Of a stretch of DNA of 64,000 bases, positions 31,138 to 43,900 are shown in pieces. Origin of the DNA: Lanius collurio (taxonomy: Eukaryota; Chordata; Aves; Passeriformes; Laniidae); assembly GCA_020086605.1 (NCBI GenBank), contig JACBWW010000021.1, positions 7,643,077 through 7,707,076 on the forward strand, written 5' to 3'. Below the pieces are notes generated by a model that did not search any database, was not told the origin of the DNA, and saw only the letters and a program-made list of their open reading frames with translations. Each line of letters begins with the position of its first letter. The first letter of the stretch is position 1. A program made the translations under genes and the position numbers.

Positions 31138-32230
31138 TGTCTTGGTTTCAAAGACAGGCGCCTGCCAAGCAAGGTGGGAGCCTCCCTCGGAAGGGAGAAC
31201 ATGACCCCTTTCTCTCTGAATTATTATAACTTTGAAATTAAGGGGCTTTCAGGCAAGGATATGGGGAAAAGGAATAACAGTTCTTCACTAGCGTGTACAC
31301 CAAGGCAAACAAACAACAACGGCAGAAGAACAAACAGCACCAGAACCCAGCGCCAGCCGCTCCCGGCCGCGGGCCCTCCCCTTGCTGCAGTTCCGCTCAC
31401 GGCCGGCAGGCGGCGCCGGCGGCTCCCGGCCGGGGCAGGGCGGGTGCGATGATTCCCCCGCCTGCAGGGGGCGCTGTGGCACGAGCTCGGCCGCCTCTCC
31501 CCCTCACGCGGTAATGGCGGGCTCAGCAGGAACCTCGGACCCGCAGCTGGGACGGCAGGGACGAGCAGACTCCAGAGGAGCGAACGAAGTGTATCAGAAA
31601 CTCTGCAGCTGTAGCAGAAGCCGCAGGGCGTCCTGGTAGGCAAGGATTGTGGGGTTACAGTGTAGCAAAAAAACCCCGGTGCGGTGGCAGGAAAAGGGCG
31701 GGGTGGGCAGTGGCAGCCTGGCTCCTGAGCAGTGCCAGGAGGGGCTCCCTCCGAGGGGCTCGGGGTCACAAGTTTTTCCTTGAGGTACCCGAGTAGAAGG
31801 TAAAGGGCCCCTTTTCAGTGAGGTCGGTGTTAATGAGGTCCCAGGGCAACGGCCGCTCCCCCGAGCAGAGCTTCACTTATGGTAGGGAAGGCAGCAGGAG
31901 ACGGAACCCCGCAGCGGTGGCAAATTCTCCCACAACGACCGCAGCCTGCTTCCCCTCCGATGCCGACAGCGAGGGAGAGCGATGGGCAACGCCCAGCCCC
32001 TTCCTCCAGCCCAAAATCTCGTAGTATCTCTGCCCTTCCACAGAAAAAAACCCAAGTAAGAGAGGAGCCAGCTGCACTCTTCCCCCACCTTGGCCATTTT
32101 TCTTGTCTCTCTTAAGTACTGGTCGTTATTTTCTCTCAGCAACAGATGGGAAAGAATTCCACAAGAGAAAGGAACAAAAGTAAAAATCCTAGCTCCCAAC
32201 AAACTGTTAAAGGATTTGGAAGTGTGACTC
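31138..32230. mobile_element. CpG-rich LTR-like insertion (ERV solo LTR candidate)
   Basis: The block begins TGTCTTGGTTTCAAAGACAG, followed by a stretch (ataactttgaaattaagggg, caggcaaggatatggg, ggaataacagttcttcac) that I recognise as the start of a passerine ERV LTR. The centre (about 31340-32000) is strongly GC- and CpG-rich, unlike anything nearby. The right part contains aacagatgggaaagaattcc and acaagagaaaggaac, also seen in passerine LTRs. The right boundary is uncertain. A minus-strand open frame of 181 codons (31224-31769) has low-complexity Pro/Arg/Ser composition and no domain, so it is not called as a gene. The alternative reading is an orphan CpG island next to repeat sequence. Confidence 0.6.
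31461..31474 (+). promoter_or_regulatory. CTCF-like binding motif inside the CpG-rich block
   Basis: CCTGCAGGGGGCGC matches the CTCF core consensus CCASYAGRKGGCRS at 13 of 14 positions; the third base is T rather than A. About 45 bases downstream (31512-31520) TAATGGCGG resembles a YY1 site. The motif is seen directly; binding is inference. Confidence 0.5.
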
Positions 32231-35200
32231 ACCTTAGAGGGTCAGGATTTCACCGGAAGGAGGAATTTCTCGCTTTGCAGCAAGGCTTTGGTGTGTCCTG
32301 GGGCTAAGCAGGAGTCCCTGTGTGGCTGTCTCTGACCTTAGCCCGAATTGTGGGTTAGTCAGGAGCTGTTGTGATCAGTCATTGCACAGAGGGTTGGTCT
32401 TTGTTGCAGGATTTGCCTCCTTTGTGCACATAACCTGTTCCTGCCTATGCACCCATTCTGTTGGCCAGAGCTGAGCTGTGACTTCTATTTTAAGACTAAG
32501 GGATTAGTGCTCTTACCCAGCCCTGTAACCTGTCCACTTTGCAGGGCAGATGCACTCGGCTTCTCAGAGTCTCTCAGTGCCTTCCCACCATCCCTTTTTG
32601 TGCCCTCAACTCCTGCACTTGTTATTAACACAGCAAAAGGTACAAGAGAGTTCAGCTTCCTGACCCCAGCCCTGCTCCCTGACCTTTGTTGCTCTGAGGA
32701 GGCTGCTCAGCAGCTCTCACTCAGACATCATTAAGTGGTGACTGCTATCTCCCATTCCCTCTCTCCACCAGAGCAGATGAAACCAATGGGGCATCAAAAT
32801 GCCACGAAGTCTGTTAAATGTGTGCTTCCCCTGGCCTCCCCTTTTGAAGGCTCTAAACTTCTCTATCACTGTCACTGCCACTGTTTTGTGGTCAGTGATG
32901 CGATGCCATTCCTGTCTCAGAGATGTGCTGCTTCAGCTCAGCTGTTCCTCAGAACCAACCAGACTGGGATTCCAAACTGTGCTCCACTAGTCTAGCATTT
33001 CTCAGGGCACACAGAGCAAGTGACAGTCTCGTCCCTTCCCTGCCCTTCCCCTGGCACACTTTACTTCCCTATCCACTCCCTAGAGTAAGGCCTAAAGCCA
33101 CAGATTGCAACATGAACTAAAGGAGGTTCTCATCAGTGCCAGTTCCTCTGGTGACAATAAGTTGTGAGCCTGAAGGGCCCTTGGAGTCTGAAACTTTGAG
33201 ATCTGGCTGGAATTATTCCAGGACTCCTAAACTAGTCCATGCCACAAGCCTGGACACTCAAGAATGTGGAAGGCTCTGTGTTCACCTCATTAGTGATCAG
33301 AACCTCAGGATGGCATTTACCAATAGATAAAAAGGGCAAAAACACTACCATAGAGTTGATGCTTATTAACAAATCTTCATGTCCTAGCAAAAGGATACAG
33401 GGATTTAGTGAGCTATTGTCAGTGATGGCACTGACACATGTCAGATTCTGCTCTTGGGAAAATGTATCTCCACAGTTCTTTTACTTCAGACATTCACAAG
33501 TCATGTCTGGCATGGCCCAATCCCTGAGCTTTGGCCGGGTGTCAAGACTGATGATAACACAACCCGGAACAGATCAATACCTCACTGAGGCAGTGGTCAG
33601 AGATCCCCATGTCCCAGACAACAAAAAGACCATTGATTCTGTTCTGATTGCATTGATGCAGAGTCTGTAATTCTAAATCTGCAAAAGAAGTGGTGGAGTT
33701 GTACCTACAGGAAAAGGAGTTGATCTTGTGACCTGTTGCTGTTACCTGCTCTGCATCAGTCTCATTTTTCCTTTACTCACGTTGATCTCCTTGGGTTTGT
33801 ATTTTTCACTGGTACTTTCATGGGAAGATGAAAAAGAAGGGTTGCCATGCACTGAAACAATAAATTCCTCAAAGCCTGAGTAGGCTTTGAGATCTCTTCA
33901 TCTTTGGAAGTTGCTAAACCTTGCATGAAAGTGCTTTCCCCAAGGTGACAAATTAATGGATGTATCCTGAGTGATGACCACAGAAATAGACATTAAGCAA
34001 TGCAAAGAGCTATTATCCTACTTCATTGAAACAATTATCCAGGAAACCATCAAATCAGCTTGATTCCTGATAGAAAATCAGTGGTTTAGAGAGGAAATCA
34101 TCCATTCCACAAATAAGCAATAATTTAAGAATGAGGAAAACCTACCTGGATGCATTAGCTGTAGTCATCTTTCGTCTGCTATCAAACCTTCCTTTCCTGA
34201 GCACTGTCAAAGAGAATCCAGCCAAAAGCTGACTACAGGCTTATCTAATGAGCTGATATTGTAGACTCAGCACAAGCTGGACCCAGGCCAGTACATTTAG
34301 ATGGAAGCACCAGAGAGGCCCTGAGTGAATAGATTCCTAATGGATAAGGAGCAAGAATCTTTTTCATCTTTTTTAATCTACTTTGAACTTGCTGCATTAT
34401 CTGAAACCACTGGCCATAAGATAACAGCTATTTCACCTGACAAAATAATTCTTTGCTCTAAAAGTGACACAAGGGAATGGAGGAATGTGCTAAAATGGCC
34501 CAAGTTGTTTCAGGGACACATATTAAATATTGAAGGAAAGCATTGCTTTTCCCATTAAATTTCTGCTTTGTTTAGTTCAACAACTATCAAGCATGGGGCG
34601 AACTGGTTAAATAATCTGAAGTTAAAATACCAGCAATATAAAAGAAAAAATGCAAGTTTACCTTTGGTTCACAGAAAATAAATGAAATTGGTCTGAATTT
34701 GGGTGAGATCAGTGTATAGTGAAGAAAAACTGGCAGAGGTAGGACAGAGAAAATAAGATATTTTGAGGCAATGACCTTGTGTCTTGTGTGCAGTCCAAAT
34801 AAACCAGTTCATTCGTTGCAGTTCCAGGCGAGTGCCTGAATTTCTCATTGTGTCTCATAGCATCATCCATATCTCCATTTAGCAATGTTTGCCATTATCA
34901 TAATGTAGCCACAGTTATTTATGTTTCCTGTCACCTCCTGGCTGCTCCATGATCCTGGGCAGGAATCCCACAGAGCCCAGGAAACTTCAGCATGTAGGGA
35001 ATGCTCCAGCATGGCTCTCCAGCAGCACACACTGCTGTGAGCAAGCACAGCTCGTGGAGCCTGATTTCTGTTCTGCTCTGGGTTCTTCACACTTTATTAT
35101 TATCCTGCTCTTTGTTTTGGAGATATTTTGCTTGTCTGCCACGGCAGAGTGGGACAATAGCAGATGGAAGTTGCTGGGTCGGTGGCTGTGAATTCCCACA

Positions 35201-35584
35201 AGTTCCAAGGACCACCACAAATGTTACCACACTCCAGTACAACCACAAGTTAGGTTGGTTGTGACTCTGTCTTTTGTGAAATAAATGAATAGGTTATATT
35301 TTGGACAAATTAATGAAACTTTTTCAAGCTAAATCACTCCATACTAGTTCCCCTAGGATGAAACTCTTCCCTAAATGTGCTTTGACCTCTGGGAAAGAGG
35401 CTGATTATGGCAGCTCAGTTGGTGCCAGCCATCAGTGGGTTGATGATGTAGTGGTGAGCAGGGTGTCACAGTGTGTAACTGTTGTAGTGTGGGGAATCCT
35501 TATGACAATATATAAGACAGCGATGGACTTGGAAGGACAGACGAAGCAGTATTTTGGTATTTCTGTAGATGTTCAGGGATGATT

Positions 35585-35790
35585 TTATTCCTCCAGCCCC
35601 CTGGCTGGAGTTCCCAGGCCGACTCGGTCATGGGACCCTCCCTCTTCCCGGGCCCCAGACACACCCACCACCCAGTCAGGGACAGGCATGGGGCACACAT
35701 GACATGGGGACAGGGACAGAGGCAGACCCGTACCCTGCAGGGTCCCTCCCCCGGGGATTTCAGGGGAGAGGCACCTCCACATGTAACAAC
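35585..35790. other. Unassigned GC-rich block within the intron
   Basis: About 200 bases are clearly richer in G+C than the flanks, with many CCCGGG, CCCCCGGGG and GGGACAGGG-like words. Open frames occur on both strands with no domain. It may be an LTR fragment, but I could not match it to one I know. Confidence 0.4.
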
Positions 35791-38700
35791 AAAGTTAAAC
35801 CTGCAGCATCATGATTTGGGTCCTTACAGAGGAATGCAGCACCAAGGAAGACAGAGCAGCTCTTCATCCCTGCTTTTGTCTGGGATAAACTCCCGGTGGT
35901 GCCCCTCAGCTGAAGGAATTCTGCAGTGGAAGTATTCTCCAGTCTGCTCCACTGAGCTCTTCTCATTGCAATATTCTGGCCACTTCATACCTTTGTGGAG
36001 AGGAGACACAGACAAACCATTTGTCATATCTGAATTAAAATTCTGAACAACAGTTAAAAAATTAGCACTAGTGTTAGAAGAATCCATTTCTCTAACATCC
36101 ATTCCTAAGTGCAGCCATTTCAGGTGTGAAAAGAGTTCAATCTTTAGGTCTATTTCCCTGAGGATTGACCTTATATGTTAAAAAAAGCCCAGTCTGTAAT
36201 TATAAAGTAAGTGATAAGCATCAAATGGATTGTTACAGAACCCTTTTGTTGCCTTTATTGCATGATAAGGAGCAGTTGCTGTGTAACCTTGAATGTGGGC
36301 AAATAACTCATGCTAAACACATTGCGACAAAGATGGCATTTTGGCAGGGCTTTGATGTAGGTCATTTTATTACCAGGCTGAATCAAACTACAAACTGATG
36401 TCAAACTCATGCCAAGAATGCTAATAATACACTGATCAATGAGGTGCTGGATTGCTCAAGTGAAGTGGTCGAGGGAAAATGCAGACATAAAAAGTCTGGA
36501 ATTCCAAAGGTTGAAGTGCTTGGGCTATTATATTGGGAGGAATTATATTCCTTGCATTAGGACAAGTTTTCTTTACTCCAGGGGCCTTTAGCTGAGTGTT
36601 GAACAGGACAGTGTCAGAAAGTATGTACTTATCTTTATTTTTCTTGACCTTTATGTGCAAGTAATTTTTATAGTTCCATTAACTAGTAAGATCATTTGCA
36701 AACCACTGTACAAAGTGTATTATGAAGAATGCCTTGGGGACCATTGTATCCTATTATGTTGAATGTTAATAGAATGAAAAATTAATTTAAACTCTAAAGA
36801 CTTGAGCAAGGCGAGACTTCCCTTCTATAGGAGAAATTCAAAATTTTGTTTGCTATGGTAAAACTTTAGAGCTGTACCCTAATATGACCTTTGTAAGCCT
36901 GATTTGAATCAATCAGTGCAGGAGTCTGATTGTTTGCCATTTAATATAAAATTACTTCTATCAAAGCTTCTCTGTTTAAAAATGGGGGGATTTTGTGACC
37001 CCCACATATGGCATTAGTCACTACTGAGCTCTGAGCTCACAGCTACTTGTTTAGCAATTAACCAACCAGAGATGAGAGAACCCACAGTTGCAAGCATCTT
37101 CACCTTACTTAAATCTTTAATTGCTCATTAAACATTGTCGTCTTCAGCAATGTGGGACTTCAGAACACCTGAAAACAAGGATACAGTTCTTCATAATGTA
37201 TTTTTTATTATTTTTCATGTGACTGAGTGCTTTAGAATGAGGAATTCTCTCTTGAGTCTTGCTGCTAAGTCTCACATGGCACTCTTCCCGTGGGACTGCA
37301 GCTAGACAAGTGATTAAGGAAACTTTATTGCTTAATTAGTTACTCTGATTTCGTATTTATGTTAACATAGTTAAGGTGTGATAAATTTGTGTGGAAATCA
37401 ACTAAATTTAGACCAGTAATGTGCAGGAGTTTTGTCATTTGGAAGAGTTAAGAACTAGTCCCCCATCAGCCTTCTTGCTTGCAACATTTGCCTTGAGCTG
37501 AGAACGTGGCCCATTTAAAATGTGCAAAAAATGCTACACATTTTACATGTTAAAGTGATTTATTGTTGTAAATGTCCATACAGGCAAAAGCAAAATCTCA
37601 GTTTTGACTTCCACATCTCTTACAAAACTAGGATGTCACATCAATGAGAAATGTACTCTCAGATGAAGCTGTGCAGGGCGCAATTCCCAAGGTATCTCTA
37701 TGCCAGCATATCCTACCTCTTTTAGCACACTGTAGTTTGAATAAGAACTTCTAAATTTGTGACTGTTCTATGTGTGGCCTTCTCCTTGTTCTGGACAACC
37801 AGCCATTTTCAAATGATTGCAAGAAGGTGTATATATTATTATTGGAAAGTCCTGTTTATCCAATATCCTCTCCTGAATTTCATCCTACAGTGGTGGAGCA
37901 GGATGCCTCACTTGTCTCCAGAAAGCCTAACTCAAATAAAATAAATGCACAAAAGATTAGGACAATTAGTGACTAGAGATTAGCTATGAATATTTCATGC
38001 CCACTGCAATACTGTCTAAACACAAGATATGGAATAAGAATAAATTGCATTTTTGACATGCTGCAAACGTAGAAAGGAAATTATTAATTTAGAAAGATCT
38101 TGCAGTCATTTTAATGAGGCAACGTTCTAATCACTGGTCACGTGGGATCTGCTGGATAAAGAGCAGGAAAGTTTGTCCCACAGGATTATTCTAAGTTCCA
38201 CCTGCATTTTGAAGTTGGATTTAAATATTTTGTGAACAGCTCAGTGGGTTTGTTCTGCAATGACCCAACCACAGAATAAGCAGTAAAATGTTTCCATGAG
38301 CTTTGATGGCAGCCTGAGTGTGGGTCCAAGGTGTGACCCAGTCTGGGAGTCCAACCAGAGTGTCAGGTGTAACAGGAATCATTCAAAGCTACAAGGCAGT
38401 GGTGGTGAACTTTTGGCCCAGGAGGTATCTGGGAACTAAAAGGTTTCCAGCTTTCATTTCACCTGCAGGTCAGGGAAGCTTCCACAAACTTTGCTGGCTG
38501 ATTTCAAAGGAATTGAGTAGTTCAGCCTCCTTTTCACTACAGCAACCCAAAGCTGTCTCCCAAATCAGCTTTGCTGGCCTTGGTTTAGACAGGACACAAT
38601 TAACTTTGTCTTGGGATAAGTCTTTTGTAGTCCAGTTTCAGCCAGTTCTTGGTTAAGTAAACTCAATACCCACATTTCCCATCTGATATAAAAACACAGG

Positions 38701-39557
38701 ATATACAACCATAGGTTATGTATGATCTAAATAATGTATATTATAGATATGTGTACAGTGACGTCATTGCCACTGCATATTTATCAACAGCTCGTACATG
38801 TTGGTCTAGATGGAAATTATGTGTTCCAACTTAACCATCCAGTTTGAATCTTCAACACACAAGAGTTTTTGGCAGTGTCCTAAGTGGTAAAATTGAAACA
38901 AGGCAGTAAGCAGTAAAGTTCAGTCTTTAAAGCAGTTATTCAGTGCTCTCCTAGTTCTTTAGTATGTGATGGGCACACACTGGAAACAGCACAGGAGAAA
39001 ATCCTATAAGCTATGAGCTGTTCCTCAGCCAACCAGTTTGTCTTGGTTTGAACTTGAGGATATTGAACTTCCAATTGAACCTGTGAGAACTGTAGGTATG
39101 GAAAACTGGCTGACCTTGAAAAGATGTGACTGGACTTACAGCCACTGCATCATGGAATAAAATTATTTTCCTAGGGCTGTTTTTTACAAATCTGTTTTGG
39201 ATCTTAATACACTTTCAAGACTGACCTCCATTTTGTCTTATGAGCAGTAGCAATTTGAGTGCAATATAAAAAGCTGCTGTTCTGTAATATAATAATAATA
39301 AATGTCAGTTTGGTTAAAACTTTATTACCAAGCAAAACTGCTAACCAAAGGAATATTTGGTGTGCGAGTTTTTCATTACAGAGCTGAAGTGACAAATGAA
39401 TTTATCGCTGTCAAGAGACCTATATTTTATTTTGGTCACTTAGCAATAATTAAATCTTGTGAGTAATTATTTTTTTGTGTGTTTACTTTGTTTAATATTT
39501 TTAAACAAAATATTTCTCTCTAAGGCATTGCTTAGGGTATGTTTAGCAACCACTTAA

Positions 39558-39692
<135 letters not shown>

Positions 39693-39847
39693 TAAAGATT
39701 ACCAAAATAGGATAAAAATATGTGTTGCTATTAAAAACCAGGCCTTATAAAGCAGGGACATTAGAACTTGGATGCTTTGAGTGGAAAAACGAATGTTGTC
39801 TGCTGGTTATTTTGTAAGAATTCATGTCATTGTGGGGGTTGAAAGAA

Positions 39848-39897
39848 AGTGACCTTTAAGGTCCCTTCAAACCCAGACTGTTCTGTGGTTCCATGAA
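39848..39897 (+). mobile_element. CR1 LINE 3'-end remnant
   Basis: The sequence gacctttaaggtcccttcaa acccagactgttctgtggtt ccatgaat corresponds to the last 50 bases or so of CR1. It lies 160 bases after exon D. It is short and diverged. Confidence 0.8.
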
Positions 39898-40817
39898 TAT
39901 GTGAGCATACCCTTTCCTAGATAATGACATTGAATTTTTTGGATTGTGTTTTGCAAAGAAATGCAGTGGAGGATGCTGTTAATGTTTTTGGTACTGTTAT
40001 TAGGATATCAGTACAGATAATAGAGCTCTATGAAGATATTTTCTCCCTCAAATCTTTAATACAGCACATTCTTAATGAAATACTCTATGGAGTGTTGGAG
40101 CTGTTTAGAAAGCACTCTCTCCAGATAGAATTCTTGTCCTGTTCAAGCCAGTGGGAGTTTTGCCATTGACTTTTCAGGCAGCCCAGATTCTCTCCTCCGA
40201 CTTACAATCCATTCCTTAAATCCATATTGCCAAAGTTAGGGAAATGGGAGTTGGGAGTTCTGCACCTTTTGCTAGGAAATTAATCCACACTTGAGGTTTT
40301 CAGTTCTTTCAGTTGGCAAAGCTGTGTTTGTTAAACTCTCTTAATTGGGAACAGTGAGTTTAAGTGGTTGGTTCATGCTGGAATGGAACAGGCAGCACAA
40401 ACATCCAAGTGTGATGTTACACAGGCCTGAGACATTATTGACATAACAGGAATAAGCTTGTTAAATGAAGGCTATTTGTGCACCAGGCAAGTAAATAAAG
40501 CTGCATGGGGAGAGATGCTGTGAAATGAAACTGAATGGACATTTCGTTCTGTGTTGGCTTCCTCCCTTTCTCCCAAATTGATTGGGATCTTAAGAAAGAA
40601 GCATCATTACCAGGCAAGGAGGTAGCAGAGAAGGGATCTATAGAGGGAGGTGTCAGAAGGGAATGGGAGGTAAATGTGCCTGAGGGTGAGCACAACCAGA
40701 GGCTGAAGGCAGCGAGGCAGGTTCCTGGACAGGTTCCTGAGGTTTTGTCTGCAGCTCTGCTGAATGTCCCCTTGATTCCAGCAGAAAAGGGAAGAGGGAG
40801 GGAGCAGGGAGGAAGGT

Positions 40818-40990
40818 CTTTAATCCAGAGGGGATGTGGATGCTCCAACCTAGGGAGTGTTCAAGGCCAGGTTGGATAGGACCCCGAGGAACGTGGTGTG
40901 GGGGTGGCATCCCTGCCCATGGCAGGGGTTGGGATGAGATGATCTGTAAGGTCCCTTTCAACCCAAACCATTCTGGGATTATATGATTCC
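40818..40990 (+). mobile_element. CR1 LINE 3' fragment
   Basis: Recognisable blocks in order are gtgttcaaggccaggttgga, catccctgcccatggcaggg, gagatgatctgtaaggtccc and accattctgggattatatga. This is the forward CR1 tail, truncated at its 5' side. Open frames on both strands come from the repeat. Confidence 0.92.
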
Positions 40991-43900
40991 AAGGAGGAAA
41001 ACAAAGAATATACAGTGGAGTTTGAAGCAACATTTTGGGTTTATCTGGAATGTAGACAAGGGAAAAACTGGGCAGCATAACATTGAATATCTATTTTTAA
41101 CAATATTTTAAAAAAGAAAAATAATACCATCAATCATGAGATATTGTATAGATTCTCAAGAACTCCTTTTATCTTTTGATTATTCTTAGTACTAGATTTA
41201 GTTTAACCTAACAGTGAGTATGTGTACAGTGCATATGCATTAACAGAAGTTAAAAAAAAAAAGAAGAAGACTATGCCAATAAGGACATGAAGATATAGAT
41301 TATACATTTATACACATGTGCACATACAGAGTAACAAGCACTTCATTCTGTGTAAAAATGGCCAGGAAAGGATAAGATGTCAAAGCACAGAGTGATCTTG
41401 TGGACTAAAACTACCCAGTGACTCTTATTAAATTGCTCTAATCTTGCAAGTGGAGATAAAAGAAAAAGAAAGTTTTTCCTATATTGAATATTTAGCTTTT
41501 TAAAGTAATTAGGAGTATTAAAGCACTGACAATGATTGAGATAGAAACATTATTCATAACTTTTATTTCCGCACTGGGCAGGGATCCAGTATATTTCATT
41601 TATGAGGTTTCAGCGGTGGAAAGAGAAGTGTTAGCCAATTCCTAAATTAAATATGCCCTGTTAACTTTTATAAATGATAGCCCAGGATTAGCTTCAAAAC
41701 TTAAGCTTTCATTTTATTAATATAATTAGTGTGTTTGCCAGCCTGTAGTGCCCACTGTCTTTCATTCCACTTGTTATATGCTGGGTAACACGTGTTCCTG
41801 TCCCAGGGTCTGATCCCACAAGCTCTGCCCAGTGAAATGCTCCTAGGAGAGAAAGTTAGTTTTACTGCATCTGAGAGCTGCTGATCTTTGTGCTTGACAC
41901 TAGAATTTGTGGTGACTGGACTCTTCATTGTTAGGAGACTTTGTTTAAATCCAAAGGTTTAAATGAAAATATCTCGGCTGAATACAGCATATTGTTACTC
42001 CCAATATTTCCAAGAAAGAGAGAAGCTGGAAGCTTTGCCTAACTGAGGGTAACCAGGTTTTTCAGATTCATGATTCACTGTTATCCAGTCATAATGTGGA
42101 AAAAATTTTTCACTTCTGCTGGAATACAGTGTCACCTGTACCTGCTTTTTTCCTGTTCCTTCATGACTGTTGGGGACCTAATGAAGGTCACGTGTTTGCA
42201 GTGACAAAGGCTGTTTGGGGTGTTTGTGCAGGGCTGTTCTGTGGAGAAACCAAGGCTGGTGGCTGCATGGTCCCATCCCAAACCTGTGGGGCTTGAGAAC
42301 TTCCCAATATATTCCTCAGGATCAGGGATTTTATGCAGTCACAGGCATATTGCTTTTCATGTTGGCTGTTTGAAGCACTTTCACTGGGAGAGGGATCGCC
42401 AGCCAAAACACTCCCTTTAAATTTAGCAAATCTCCCAGGAGCTGGAATGGTTTCCTGAATGATCTCTCCTAAAAGCACCGCTGAGAAGTGGAACCTCCCT
42501 GACACTGGGGGTTGTGTGTTATCATTTACTTGGGGAAGATCTAAGACACTCACTCTTTCTGTGATACAATTTCAACGTGCTGCAGACACAGCCATTCCAA
42601 CTTTCTAAAAGTTATTTCTAACTTTCGCTTGATTTGATGGGTAAAATTTAACCATAAGCAGAGCTCCAGCACAAGGTCCAAGTGTCACTTCAGAACCAGA
42701 AGTCAGATCCAAGTGTTTTTCTTTTTTGATGTGTCTGTGCCTGGAGAGGGTCTGAATTCTGACACTGAGCCCCAATTTCCTATGGAGAGGCAAAGTTTTG
42801 GTGTAAAATGCAGTTCCCCAGTGTTACCATTCTCCCTTGGCTAAAATATTCTTAATTAAATGTTTTGAATAGTTACAGCTACAGCCTGTAGTCGTGCAAA
42901 CAATTTAATCATCTTGCTCAGACTTGGTTTCATTCTTTCCTAGAACCCAGCCTATAAGACAACAGTTACAAAACTTGCTTTTCAGTGTAGCTTTCCAGTG
43001 ACTGAGCACGGTACATATTAAGAGTTCATTTGTTGTCAAGGTTAAAATAACTTCAGATGAATTGCTAAACAATTATAAAAAACCCCAGTGCCATATTCAG
43101 CTCTGCATGTCTCTGTACCTGTGTTTTACTGCATGCTGTTGTACATCTGTCCATGCCCAGAGGCCTAGCCTTGATTTCATGCTATAAACCTGCAATATAT
43201 TAAGGCTTGATTACCATAACAATAAAAAGAGAAGTAATGAGGTATTAACTAAAGAAGCTCTTGAATAAAATGTTTTCAGCATTTTAATGATCCTAAAAAT
43301 TAAAAGAAAAATAATTAAAAAAACCCCACTGCATACCTTTCCCTTCCCTTTTAACTTGTTTTATTAAATCATGCCTGTTTTGTCCATGCAATCTGGACTG
43401 CTGGTTTTTTAAACACAAAGCAAGATTGCAAATGCTCTGTGTGAACTTACCTGCTCACCTTTCCAATTATTTCGAAGCAATTAGCTTCAAACAGTATGAT
43501 ATACTGCCTTGAAGTTCTGGGGGGGATAAAATTGCCTGTTGGTGGTTACCTGGCCTCTTCTGGGTCTTGCTAACAGCCATCTGTATTTGCAGGCCTTTAG
43601 GCCCCCATCCAGCAAAGAATTTAAGCTTATCCTTACACAAGTATGACTTTTCATCTGCTTTTAGTATTTAGGTGGTTAAGTTAGTTTTGAAGAAGCAGCT
43701 AAAAAGACTTTAGAGAAATCTATACAAAGCTCTCATTGAATAATCAGGCCCGTGAGGAATATGGTGGTCTTTATTTCAAGATGTTAATCAGGTGATTTTA
43801 TTGAATACCATTTTGACTCTCATCAGCATTATTTTTTCTGAGGAAGACCAAAGAAATCTTTCTGGTTACTAGGGGATTCTCAAAACAAGGATCAACAGGA

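Noticed and set aside
31224..31769. Minus-strand open frame of 181 codons
   Set aside because: It lies in the CpG-rich LTR-like block, where stops are rare by composition. The product is low-complexity Pro/Arg/Ser-rich with no domain.
35579..36046. 155-codon open frame over the second GC-rich block
   Set aside because: No domain or family is recognisable, overlapping frames exist on both strands, and no splice context links it to MEGF11.
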